A stretch of 64,000 bases of DNA from Micromonospora cathayae. GTDB taxonomy: Bacteria > Actinomycetota > Actinomycetes > Mycobacteriales > Micromonosporaceae. The notes beneath the pieces are model-generated. The model was given only the letters and a program-made list of their open reading frames with translations, was not told the origin of the DNA and did no database searches. Below, in pieces: positions 54,381 through 61,960 of this stretch (positions within the stretch are counted from its first letter, which is position 1; the number at the start of each line of letters is the position of its first letter). The stretch covers positions 6,167,001-6,231,000 of the forward strand of contig NZ_CP118615.1 of the NCBI RefSeq assembly GCF_028993575.1. Direction: 5' to 3'. Both the position numbers and the translations under genes were made by a program.

Positions 54381-56134
54381 CCGGCGTCCCCACCGAACCG
54401 GAACCGGCGGCAGGCCCGCCGGCCGGCCCGGCGGGAAACCCGCAAACCGGCCCGACGGGAGACCTCGGAGCCGGCCCGGCAAACCACGGCCCGGCGGACA
54501 TCCCGGCAAACCACGGCCCGGCGGGCATCCCGGCAAACCACGGCCCGGCGGGCATCCCGGCTAACCCCGGTTCGGCGGGCATCCCGGCTAACCCCGGTCC
54601 GGCGGCAGGCCCGGGAGCCGTTCCGGCCGGCGGCCCGGCCTGGGGTCCGGCAGCCGGGCCGGTGGGACCGCAGTCGCCGACCGGCGGCGGGCTGCCGCCC
54701 GCTCCCGCCTGGCCGGGCCCTCAGCACCCGTCGTACCCCGGGCCGGGTGCCCCCCACCCCGGGCCGGACATGGCGTACCCCGGGCCGACGCCGCCCTATC
54801 CCGGGCCGGGTGGGTGGCCGGTCGGGCCGGAGCAGGTGGAGCCGCGCCAACGGCTGCACCCGCTGAGTCCGGCGTTGCACGGGGCGAAGTCCCTGGTGGT
54901 GGTGATCGCCGGACTGTCCTGGTCGACGCTGTCCCGGGTCGGCTTCGGCACCTTCGCCGGCATGGTCGTCCTGCTGGCGCTCGGTGCCACCGTCCTCTCG
55001 GTGGTCAGCTGGTACAACACCGGCTACCACGTGGTCGGCCGAGAGTTGCGGGTCTACGAGGGGCTGCTGTGGCGACGCACCCGGGCCATCCCGTTGGAGC
55101 GGCTACAGGCCGTGGAGGTGGTCCGGCCGCTCCTCGCCCAGCTCACCGGCCTGGCCGAGCTGCGGCTGGAGGTGGTCGGCGGGGGCAAGACCGAGGCGCC
55201 GCTGGCGTTCCTGAGCGTGGCCGACGCGACGGCGCTGCGCGCCCGCCTGCTCGACCTGGCCGGACGCGCCCCGGGGCAGCCGCCGGCCCCGACCGTGGCG
55301 ACCACCGGGCCGGCCGCGCCGAACAGCCCGCCGCTGCACACCGTCACCAACCGGGACCTGCTGGTCAGCCAGCTGCTCACCCCGCAGGCGTTCATGCTCC
55401 CGATCGGCCTGGCCTTCGTGGTGGCGCAGTTCCTCTCCGAGGACTCCTGGTCGTTCATCGCGGTCGCCAGCACGCTGACCGCGATGGCCGGAATCCTGCT
55501 GCAACCGGTCCGCCGGGTGCTCGACGACTGGAACTTCCGGCTGCACCGCGACAACGGCACCCTGCGCGTCCACAACGGCCTGCTGGAGACCCGGGTGCAG
55601 ACCGTACCGCTGAGCCGGGTGCAGGCGGTCGGGGTGACCTGGCCGCTGCTGTGGCGGGCCAAGGGGTGGCTCCGGCTGCGGCTGGAGGTGGCCGGCTACT
55701 CGGCGGCCGAACCGGACGACCGCAACCGGCCGGACCGGCTGCTGCCCGTCGGGGACCGGGCCACCGGCGAGATGATCACCGGCGAGGTGCTGCCCGGGGT
55801 GACCATCGGCGAGCTGCCGTTGACCGCGCCGCCGGCCCGGGCCCGCTGGCTGCGCCCGCTGAGCCGGCGGGTGCTCGGCGCGGGCCTGGCCGAGCGGGTC
55901 TTCGCGGTACGGTCCGGGCTGCTGACCCGCCAGCTGGCGATCGTGCCGTACGCCCGGATCCAGAGCGTACGGGTGGTGCAGGGCCCGGTGCAGCGGCGGC
56001 TGCGGCTGGCCACGGTGCACGCCGACACGGCGGGCGGTGCCGGCGCGGCGGCGCTGCACCGGGACGTGACCGAGGCGTGGGCCCTGGCGGCCGAGCTGAC
56101 CACCCGGGCCCAGGCCGCCCGGGTCAGCGGCTGA
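54377..56134 (+). CDS. Multi-PH-domain membrane protein (YdbT-like)
   Basis: A 585-residue protein. Residues 1-155 are a disordered Pro/Gly/Ala/Asn leader with a nonapeptide tandem repeat. Then come alternating helices and bPH2 domains: VVIAGLSWSTLSRVGFGTFA, the domain YHVVGRELRVYEGLLWRRTR, helices around LLTPQAFMLPIGLAFVVAQF, the domain FRLHRDNGTLRVHNGLLETR, and a third at ERVFAVRSGLLTRQLAIVPY. The leader is unusually long for the family. It is coupled to the YdbS-like gene by GTGA. The C-terminus shares an identical 21-base segment with the end of the converging PAP2 gene. Confidence 0.85.
   Translation: MTGVPTEPEPAAGPPAGPAGNPQTGPTGDLGAGPANHGPADIPANHGPAGIPANHGPAGIPANPGSAGIPANPGPAAGPGAVPAGGPAWGPAAGPVGPQSPTGGGLPPAPAWPGPQHPSYPGPGAPHPGPDMAYPGPTPPYPGPGGWPVGPEQVEPRQRLHPLSPALHGAKSLVVVIAGLSWSTLSRVGFGTFAGMVVLLALGATVLSVVSWYNTGYHVVGRELRVYEGLLWRRTRAIPLERLQAVEVVRPLLAQLTGLAELRLEVVGGGKTEAPLAFLSVADATALRARLLDLAGRAPGQPPAPTVATTGPAAPNSPPLHTVTNRDLLVSQLLTPQAFMLPIGLAFVVAQFLSEDSWSFIAVASTLTAMAGILLQPVRRVLDDWNFRLHRDNGTLRVHNGLLETRVQTVPLSRVQAVGVTWPLLWRAKGWLRLRLEVAGYSAAEPDDRNRPDRLLPVGDRATGEMITGEVLPGVTIGELPLTAPPARARWLRPLSRRVLGAGLAERVFAVRSGLLTRQLAIVPYARIQSVRVVQGPVQRRLRLATVHADTAGGAGAAALHRDVTEAWALAAELTTRAQAARVSG
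54475..54609 (+). repeat. 27-bp in-frame minisatellite, five copies
   Basis: Five tandem 27-base units encode PANHGPADI, two PANHGPAGI, PANPGSAGI and PANPGPAAG in the YdbT-like leader. Units 2 and 3 are almost identical in DNA, which marks recent slippage. Such arrays may vary in copy number between strains. Confidence 0.85.
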
Positions 56135-56197
56135 CCGGCACCACCGATCCGGCTCGCCGGTCGACCCGCGCCGCCACCCGGGTCAGCGGCTGACCGG
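56118..56197. repeat. Identical 21-bp segments holding the stops of two convergent genes
   Basis: The same 21 bases (beginning CCCGGGTCAGCGG and ending CTGACCGG) occur at 56118-56138 and 56177-56197. The left copy contains the stop of the YdbT-like gene and the right copy the stop of the PAP2 gene on the other strand. The GTCAGC/GCTGAC centre is nearly palindromic, so each copy may also form a small hairpin. Confidence 0.8.
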
Positions 56198-57265
56198 GAC
56201 GGTCGACGGTTGCGTCGCGGTGGGGCCACCGTCTCCGGTGGCGTCGGTGTCGACGGTCGTGGCCGCCCCGGTCGGTTCGTCGGGCTGACCGTCCACCGGC
56301 TGGGCCGCACGGCGCGCCCGCCGGGCCGCCCACCACCGCTCGGCGAGGCCGACCACCAGGAACGTCATCCCCACGTACGCCCAGCCCACCAGCACGTCGA
56401 TGATGTAGTGCTCACCGGAGTAGACCAGGGTGAACGTCATCGCCAGCGGGTACGCCAGCAGCAGCGGCCACCAGCGGCGGCGGGTCGAGGTGAGGAAGAA
56501 CAGCACCACGAACAGGGCCCACGCGGTGTGCAGGGACGGCATCGCCGCCACCGGGTTCGAGGCGATCTGCCCGGCGTTGAGCATGTTGCCCGCGCCGTGC
56601 ATGCCGAACTCCCGCCACCCCCGGGTGGAGATCCGGGCGACCTCGCCGAGCAGGCCGTTCTGCGCGGCCCACCACGGCGGCGCGGCCGGGTAGATGAAGT
56701 AGGTGGCCAGGCCGGCGGCGCAGAGGAAACCCCACCGCCGCATGTACCGGCCCCAGCGGGCCCGGTCCCGCATCCACAGCACGACCGCCGCGGCCAGGGT
56801 CACCACGAAGTGCGAGAAGTAGACCCAGGCCACCGCCACGTCCCACCACCGCACCTCGGGGCCGTACAACCGTTCCTGCAACCAGATGGTGGGCACCTCG
56901 CCCCCGGTCGCCCAACCGACCAGGAACCGGTCGGCCACGATCAGGTCGAACGAGTACGGGGTCGCGCCGTTGTCGGCGAAGCCCCGGGAGAGGTTGTACG
57001 CGGCGAGGAGCAGCACCACCGGCAGCCAGTCCCGGGCGAAGCCCAGGTGGCTGCGCCACGGGCGGCCCCAGTTCCAGGCGATGACGCCGGACCAGATCCA
57101 GACGAAGGCGTACGCCGGGTCTGTGGGCAGGCCGATCGTCAGCCAACCGGCGACGAACAGGGCACTCCAGATCGACATGGCGACCACGCGGCGACGTCCG
57201 CCCTCGGACGTCCCGGACGGGCCGGAGGGGGCGGGGGGCTGGGAATCAGTGACAACGGCCATCAC
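56183..57265 (-). CDS. PAP2-family membrane phosphatase or lipid transferase
   Basis: A 360-residue membrane enzyme with about six helices. The PAP2 motifs are AAMPSLHTAWALFVVLF (PSxH) and YSGEHYIIDVLVGWAYVG (SxxHYxxD), near residues 230-290. The layout resembles the actinobacterial aureobasidin/inositol-phosphorylceramide-synthase-like subgroup, so it could transfer phospho-inositol-like head groups or act as a phosphatase. GTG 57265 is 5 bases after a TAACCT box and may start a leaderless mRNA; ATG 57262 follows directly. The last 40 residues are a Pro/Thr/Asp-rich tail. Confidence 0.82.
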   Translation of the reverse strand: MMAVVTDSQPPAPSGPSGTSEGGRRRVVAMSIWSALFVAGWLTIGLPTDPAYAFVWIWSGVIAWNWGRPWRSHLGFARDWLPVVLLLAAYNLSRGFADNGATPYSFDLIVADRFLVGWATGGEVPTIWLQERLYGPEVRWWDVAVAWVYFSHFVVTLAAAVVLWMRDRARWGRYMRRWGFLCAAGLATYFIYPAAPPWWAAQNGLLGEVARISTRGWREFGMHGAGNMLNAGQIASNPVAAMPSLHTAWALFVVLFFLTSTRRRWWPLLLAYPLAMTFTLVYSGEHYIIDVLVGWAYVGMTFLVVGLAERWWAARRARRAAQPVDGQPDEPTGAATTVDTDATGDGGPTATQPSTVPVSR

Positions 57266-57326
57266 CGTTCAGGTTAACGGCGCGCAGCGCATCGACGAAC
57301 GCCGACCGGCGTCCGGACGGCCGGCG

Positions 57327-57332
57327 TAGGCT
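57327..57332 (+). promoter_or_regulatory. -10 element TAGGCT for the thioesterase gene
   Basis: TAGGCT ends 6 bases before the ATG at 57339; no ribosome site is present, so the mRNA is probably leaderless. Confidence 0.5.
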
Positions 57333-57338
57333 GTCGCC

Positions 57339-57734
57339 ATGCCGGACCAGACTGTCACGCCGGGGTTGAGCGCCCGGGTCGAACTGACCGTAACCGATGC
57401 CGACACCGCGCAGGCGGTCGGCTCCGGTGACGTACCGGTGCTGGGCACCCCCCGGGTGGTCGCGTTGGCCGAGGCGGCCACCGTGGCGGCGACCGCGCGG
57501 CACCTGCCGCCGGGGTCGACAACGGTGGGCGTCCGGGTGGAGCTGGACCACCGCGCGCCCACCCCGGTCGGCCGTACCGTGATCGCCGAGGCCAGGCTGG
57601 ACGAGGTGGACGGCCGCCGGTTGGTCTTCACGGTCGGGGTGACCGACGGCGGCGAGACGGTGGCCCAGGGGCGGGTGGAGCGGGTGCTGCTGGACCGGCA
57701 GCGTTTCGTCGAGCGTGCGGCCGGCACGCCGTGA
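57339..57734 (+). CDS. FlK-like hotdog thioesterase
   Basis: A 131-residue hotdog-fold protein. It resembles fluoroacetyl-CoA thioesterase and related acyl-CoA thioesterases: the Glu-bearing helix VVALAEAATVAAT, and a strand with the catalytic-type His in TTVGVRVELDHRAPTPVGR, then VDGRRLVFTVGVTDGGETVA. A fluoroacetate role is not implied; most relatives have unknown acyl-CoA substrates. Its stop overlaps the next gene as GTGA. Confidence 0.8.
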   Translation: MPDQTVTPGLSARVELTVTDADTAQAVGSGDVPVLGTPRVVALAEAATVAATARHLPPGSTTVGVRVELDHRAPTPVGRTVIAEARLDEVDGRRLVFTVGVTDGGETVAQGRVERVLLDRQRFVERAAGTP

Positions 57735-58579
57735 CCGGCCGGTCCGGCACGTCGGCCGGCTTCGTGGAGATCGCCGACCGGGTGCACGTGCTGCGGGAGC
57801 CGCTGCTCGACGTCAACGTCACCCTGGTCGTCGGCGACGGCGCGGCGCTGCTGGTGGACACCCTCTCCACGGCGGCGCAGGCGACCGCGCTGGCCGCCGC
57901 GGTCCGCGCGGTCACCCCGCACCCGTTGACCCTGGTGAACACCCATCAGCACTTCGACCACTGCTTCGGCAACGCCACCCTCGCCGCCGATCCGCCCCGC
58001 CCGGTGTACGCGCACGAGTTGACCGCGCAGTGGCTGCGTGAACGCCCGGACGCGCTGCGCCACCTGGCGTACGAGGAGATGCGGACCGAGCATCCGGCGC
58101 TCGCCGCCGAGCTGGCGCAGACCGCGCTGCTCGCCCCGACCGAGGTGGTGCACACCACGACGACGGTGGACGTGGGCGGCCGGGAAGTGGTGCTGCACCA
58201 TCCCGGACGCGGGCACACCGCCGGTGACCTGGTGGTGCACGTACCGGACGCGGACGTGCTGGTGGCCGGTGACCTGGTCGAGCAGAGCGGTCCCCCGGCG
58301 TTCGAGGAGTCGTACCCGTTGCAGTGGCCGGAGGCGGTGGCCGGGCTGCTGCGGCTCACCACCGCGACCACCACGGTGGTGCCCGGACACGGTGACCTGG
58401 TCGACGTGGCGTTCGTCCGGGCCCAGCACGGGCAGCTCGCCGACCTGGCCTGGCTGATCCGGGCCGGACACACCGGTGGCGCGCCGCCGGAGCGGGTGGC
58501 CGCGGAGGCGCCGTTCGGGGCGCGGGCCGCGCTGGTCGCCGCCCGGCGCGGGTACGCCGAACTCGACGGCACGGCCTGA
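57731..58579 (+). CDS. Metallo-beta-lactamase-fold hydrolase
   Basis: A 282-residue MBL-fold enzyme. The metal motif HxHxDH is in LVNTHQHFDHCFGNATL, near residue 74. Further ligands are in HHPGRGHTAGDLVVHVPD, VLVAGDLVEQSGPPA and VVPGHGDLVD. It is translationally coupled to the thioesterase and may act with it on a thioester or lactone. The substrate is unknown. Confidence 0.88.
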   Translation: MTGRSGTSAGFVEIADRVHVLREPLLDVNVTLVVGDGAALLVDTLSTAAQATALAAAVRAVTPHPLTLVNTHQHFDHCFGNATLAADPPRPVYAHELTAQWLRERPDALRHLAYEEMRTEHPALAAELAQTALLAPTEVVHTTTTVDVGGREVVLHHPGRGHTAGDLVVHVPDADVLVAGDLVEQSGPPAFEESYPLQWPEAVAGLLRLTTATTTVVPGHGDLVDVAFVRAQHGQLADLAWLIRAGHTGGAPPERVAAEAPFGARAALVAARRGYAELDGTA

Positions 58580-58695
58580 CCCCCGGGCGGACGCCCCTGA
58601 GGTGGGCCCGGGAGGGGAGTCGGAATGGACTGCCCACATTCGTTCCGGACACTCCACCAAAGTCCGTTTAATAATTGTCGAAAGAATTCACGGCA

Positions 58696-58724
58696 TTGAC
58701 AGTCATAAAGTTGATCTGAAGAAT
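58696..58724 (+). promoter_or_regulatory. Strong promoter in an AT-rich island
   Basis: TTGACA (58696-58701) and AAGAAT (58719-58724) stand 17 bases apart, only 8 bases before the ATG at 58733. About 100 bases here (58640-58735) are far richer in A and T than anything else in the window. A start near 58731 would make the mRNA leaderless or nearly so. Confidence 0.6.
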
Positions 58725-58732
58725 TTACAAGT

Positions 58733-59272
58733 ATGACTTCTCTTCGGGCGCGTGGACGACGTATGGCGGGAATGGTCGTGGCCGCGATCACGGTGACCGT
58801 CATGACCACAGGAATCGCGGCACCGGCCATGGCAGAGGCGCGAGGTGCGGGGAGTCCGAACGCCGCCACCGACAGCAGCCTGGGCGCCGGCTCGCCGGGG
58901 GTGCTCGCCGACACCGCGCCGCTCACCAGGTACTGGTGGCTGAAGAAGGACCACATGAGCTCCGTCTTCCACCCCGGTGAGGGCTACGCGGCCGAGTTCG
59001 TCCTCGGGCAGATCCACACCACGGCGCAGCCCGGCACCCACCCGCTCTTCCAGTGCACGAAAGGCTCCGACCGGTTCACCTCCCCACAGTTCAACTGCGA
59101 GGGATTCCCCAACATCGGGTTGATCGGATACGCGTACAGCACCCCGCCGGCAGCACCCAACCGCGCCTTCTACCGGTGCCTGGTGCGCAGCAACGGGGAA
59201 CACTTCGACTCCAATGACCCGAACTGCGAGGGTCAGCGGCCCGAGGGACTCCAGGGCTACCTGCTCCTCTGA
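58733..59272 (+). CDS. Secreted repeat protein of unknown function
   Basis: A 179-residue exported protein. Residues 1-35 are a signal peptide (RRMAGMVVAAITVTVMTTGI, then AAPAMAEA). The mature part ends in two similar modules: PLFQCTKGSDRFTSPQFNCE with GLIGYAY, and FYRCLVRSNGEHFDSNDPNC with GLQGYLLL. Each has a paired Cys and an Asn-Cys-Glu-Gly turn. A degenerate earlier module begins TRYWWLKKDHMSSVFHPGEG. The pattern resembles short beta-rich repeats (as in DUF5648-like secreted proteins). The promoter is unusually strong and AT-rich, suggesting high expression. No enzyme motif is visible. Confidence 0.75.
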   Translation: MTSLRARGRRMAGMVVAAITVTVMTTGIAAPAMAEARGAGSPNAATDSSLGAGSPGVLADTAPLTRYWWLKKDHMSSVFHPGEGYAAEFVLGQIHTTAQPGTHPLFQCTKGSDRFTSPQFNCEGFPNIGLIGYAYSTPPAAPNRAFYRCLVRSNGEHFDSNDPNCEGQRPEGLQGYLLL

Positions 59273-59432
59273 CGGACACGGCCCCGGCGACCCTTACCGG
59301 ACACAGGTCCACCTGGACGGTGCCGACCACGGCACGCGTCCGGCCGGGGCGGGGTCCGCAGCGTCGGCAAAGGGCAGTACCCACGTCGCCGGAGCGGCGG
59401 GCGCGTCGGGTACCGCCCCCGGCCCGCCTGGG

Positions 59433-60365
59433 TCAGGCGGGGAACCGGCGGGTGACCGCCTCGCGGGTGGGCATGGCGAGCGCGCCGCCGGGTGACTCGC
59501 AGACCAGGCCGGCCACCTGGAGCGCGAAGGTGACCCGGTCGGTCCAGCCGGCCGGCCCGGCGGGCGGACCGTCGGCCAGCAGGTCGGCGACGAGCGCCGC
59601 CATCACCGAGTCACCGGCCCCGGTGGCGTCGACCGCCCGGACCTCGGGGGCGGACACGGGTACCGGATCGGCTCCGGCCGCGACCAGCGCGCCGCGCGCG
59701 CCGAGGGTGACCACGACGGCCCCGGCGCCCAGCCCGCGCAGGTACGCCGCCACCTGGTCGACTGGCTGGCCGGGGTAGAGCAGTTCGGCGTCGGCGGCGC
59801 TGAGCTTGACCAGGTGCGCGCTGGCGGCGAACTCGGCGGTGGTGGCGCGCACCCCGTCGAGCGCGTCCGGCCCGGACAGCAGCCGGGGCCGCACGTTCGG
59901 GTCGAAGACCCGCAGACCGGTGGCGAGCGTCCAGGCCCGACGGGCGGCGGCCAGGGTGGACGGGTGCAGCAGCACGATCGAGCCGCAGTAGAGCACGTCC
60001 GCCCCCTCGACCAGCGCCACGTCGAGGTCGTCGGCGGTCAGCAGCGCCCAGGACGGCGGGTCGCCGTAGAAGCGGAACTCGGGCTCGGCTCCGGCGAAGG
60101 TCGCCACCGCGAGCGCGGTGGGCGCGGGCCGGGTCACCAGCCCGGCGGTACCGACGCCGACGTCGGTGAGGAGCCGACGGATCCGGCCGGCCAGCACGTC
60201 GTCGCCGAGCGAGCCGACGAACTGGACGGCCGCCCCGAGCCGGGCCACCCCGACCGCGACGTTGAGCGGCCCGCCGCCGACCGCCTGCCGGAACACCGGC
60301 TCCCCGTCGTGTTCGGCGTCCAGCAGGTCGACCAACGCCTCCCCGAGCACCACCGCGTAGCCCAT
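59433..60365 (-). CDS. PfkB-family sugar kinase (fructokinase-like)
   Basis: A 310-residue ribokinase-fold enzyme from ATG 60365 (GAGAGG upstream; the frame extends to 60452 but lacks a better start). The N-terminal motif is QAVGGGPLNVAVGVARLG near residue 30. The C-terminal anion hole with catalytic Asp is RAVDATGAGDSVMAALVADL near 240. The fructokinase group fits best; 2-keto-3-deoxygluconate kinases are alternatives. A short hairpin with arms CCCGCCTG and CAGGCGGG (59423-59441) overlaps the stop. From 59273 to 59432 I see no other feature. Confidence 0.88.
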   Translation of the reverse strand: MGYAVVLGEALVDLLDAEHDGEPVFRQAVGGGPLNVAVGVARLGAAVQFVGSLGDDVLAGRIRRLLTDVGVGTAGLVTRPAPTALAVATFAGAEPEFRFYGDPPSWALLTADDLDVALVEGADVLYCGSIVLLHPSTLAAARRAWTLATGLRVFDPNVRPRLLSGPDALDGVRATTAEFAASAHLVKLSAADAELLYPGQPVDQVAAYLRGLGAGAVVVTLGARGALVAAGADPVPVSAPEVRAVDATGAGDSVMAALVADLLADGPPAGPAGWTDRVTFALQVAGLVCESPGGALAMPTREAVTRRFPA

Positions 60366-60730
60366 CCTCGCCACCTCTCTCGCCGCCGCCCACCGGGCGT
60401 CCGGTACCAGGCTGGCACAACCGTCCGGACCAGGCCCGACGACCCACGACACACCTATCGAGTGCCGCCTATTGCCAACCGGGTCCTGAGCGTGATGTCA
60501 TGACCCGTACCGGACGGCGTGGGGGCTGACACGCCGTCGGTGCCATGGAGCCTGAGCCACCCGAGGGGCCCCGGTCCGCGACAGACGGACCGGCGGCGGT
60601 ACGCGCCTGCCCGGCCCTCCCGCGCCGACGCGCGTCACCGCGACCCTTTGGCACACCGCGTGGTCCCACCGTGGACCCCGCACGTAGGCCGGGTCGGGCG
60701 TTCGCCCCTCCCGGCGGGTCAGGAGAACCT
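60366..60730. other. Intergenic region upstream of the LPMO gene
   Basis: About 365 bases without a clear gene. The LPMO frame is open back to 60545, but that stretch is Pro/Arg-rich and precedes the signal peptide, so it is untranslated. A TGATGTCATGA near-palindrome at about 60492-60502 and an AT-richer patch at 60455-60500 are the only candidate control sites. Confidence 0.45.
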
Positions 60731-61852
60731 GTGTCACGTTCCCGTACGGCCGCGATCTTCACCGCGGTCGCCTCCCTCGCCGCCGCCACGGCCTTCACCG
60801 TGGTGGCGCAGCCGGATCCGGCCGCCGCGCACGGCGCGGCGATGAAGCCGGGTAGCCGGACCTACCTGTGCTGGAAGGACGGCCTCAGCCAGACCGGCGA
60901 GATCAAGCCGAACAACCCGGCCTGTTCCGCCGCCGTCGCGCAGAGCGGCACCAACTCGCTCTACAACTGGTTCAGCGTGCTGCGCTCGGACGCCGGCGGC
61001 CGGACCGTCGGCTTCATCCCCGACGGCAAGCTGTGCAGCGGCGGCAACACCGGGTTCGCCGGCTACGACCTGGCGCGCAACGACTGGCCGCTGACCCACC
61101 TCACCGCCGGGCGGCAGATGGAGTTCAACTACTCCAACTGGGCGCACCACCCGGGCACGTTCTACTTCTACGTGACCAAGGACAGCTGGAGCCCGACCCG
61201 GCCGCTGGCCTGGAGCGACCTGGAGGAGCAGCCGTTCCTCCAGGTGACCAACCCGCCGCAGCGGGGCTCGGTGGGCAGCAACGAGGGGCACTACTACTTC
61301 ACCGGCAACCTGCCGTCGAACAAGAGCGGGCGGCACATCATCTACTCCCGCTGGGTGCGCTCGGACAGCCAGGAGAACTTCTTCGGCTGCTCGGACGTGA
61401 CCTTCGACGGTGGCAACGGTGAGGTCACCGGCATCGGCCCGGGTGGCAGCAACCCGCCCACCACGCCGCCGCCGACCACCCCGCCGCCCACCACGCCCCC
61501 GCCCACCACGCCCCCGCCGACCACTCCTCCGCCCACGACGCCGCCGCCGGCCGGTGGCTGCATGGCGGTCTTCAAGGTGGTCAGCACCTGGGGCGGCGGA
61601 TTCCAGGGTGAGGTCGAGGTCATGAACCACAGCGCCTCGACCTACTCCGGCTGGACCGCCACCCTGAACTGGGGCGGCGGCCAGAGCGTCAGCCAGGTGT
61701 GGAACGGCACCGCCACCACGTCGGGCTCGACCCTGACCGTGACGAACGCCGCGTACAACGGCTCCATCCCGCCGGAGGGCAAGACGACCTTCGGCTTCAC
61801 CGCGAACGGCACCGCCGGCGCGCCGCAGAGCATCAGCTGCTCCGGACGCTGA
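60731..61852 (+). CDS. Secreted AA10 lytic polysaccharide monooxygenase with CBM2
   Basis: A 373-residue copper enzyme from GTG 60731 (AGGAG 5 bases upstream). The signal peptide ends at AAA-His34, giving the N-terminal His of the copper brace. The second brace His is in NYSNWAHHPGTFYFYV near residue 139, with the axial Phe region QENFFGCSD near 215. A linker of repeated TTPPP units (61456-61545) leads to a family-2 carbohydrate-binding module from about 275 (CMAVFKVVSTWGGGFQGEVE, NWGGGQSVSQVWNG). AA10 enzymes cleave chitin or cellulose; the CBM2 favours crystalline cellulose or chitin. It could supply amino sugars to the ngc-like importer if chitin-active. Confidence 0.92.
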   Translation: MSRSRTAAIFTAVASLAAATAFTVVAQPDPAAAHGAAMKPGSRTYLCWKDGLSQTGEIKPNNPACSAAVAQSGTNSLYNWFSVLRSDAGGRTVGFIPDGKLCSGGNTGFAGYDLARNDWPLTHLTAGRQMEFNYSNWAHHPGTFYFYVTKDSWSPTRPLAWSDLEEQPFLQVTNPPQRGSVGSNEGHYYFTGNLPSNKSGRHIIYSRWVRSDSQENFFGCSDVTFDGGNGEVTGIGPGGSNPPTTPPPTTPPPTTPPPTTPPPTTPPPTTPPPAGGCMAVFKVVSTWGGGFQGEVEVMNHSASTYSGWTATLNWGGGQSVSQVWNGTATTSGSTLTVTNAAYNGSIPPEGKTTFGFTANGTAGAPQSISCSGR

Positions 61853-61861
61853 GCCAGCCAG

Positions 61862-61899
61862 CGACGGCCCCGGGTCGGAGTTCCGACCCGGGGCCGTCG
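61862..61899. terminator. Bidirectional terminator between LPMO and asparagine synthetase
   Basis: A perfect 18-base-pair stem, left arm CGACGGCCCCGGGTCGGA at 61862-61879 and right arm at 61882-61899, with a 2-base loop. It lies 10 bases past the LPMO stop and 62 bases beyond the convergent asnB stop. Confidence 0.9.
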
Positions 61900-61960
61900 T
61901 GGCTCTGTGCGTGCCGCCGGGCGTCCGGCGGTGGTCGCCGGATCGCGGGAGCGGGGGCGG

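Noticed and set aside
61456..61545. Repeat array resembling a CRISPR or satellite
   Set aside because: It is the in-frame Thr-Pro linker of the LPMO, common in secreted carbohydrate-active enzymes.
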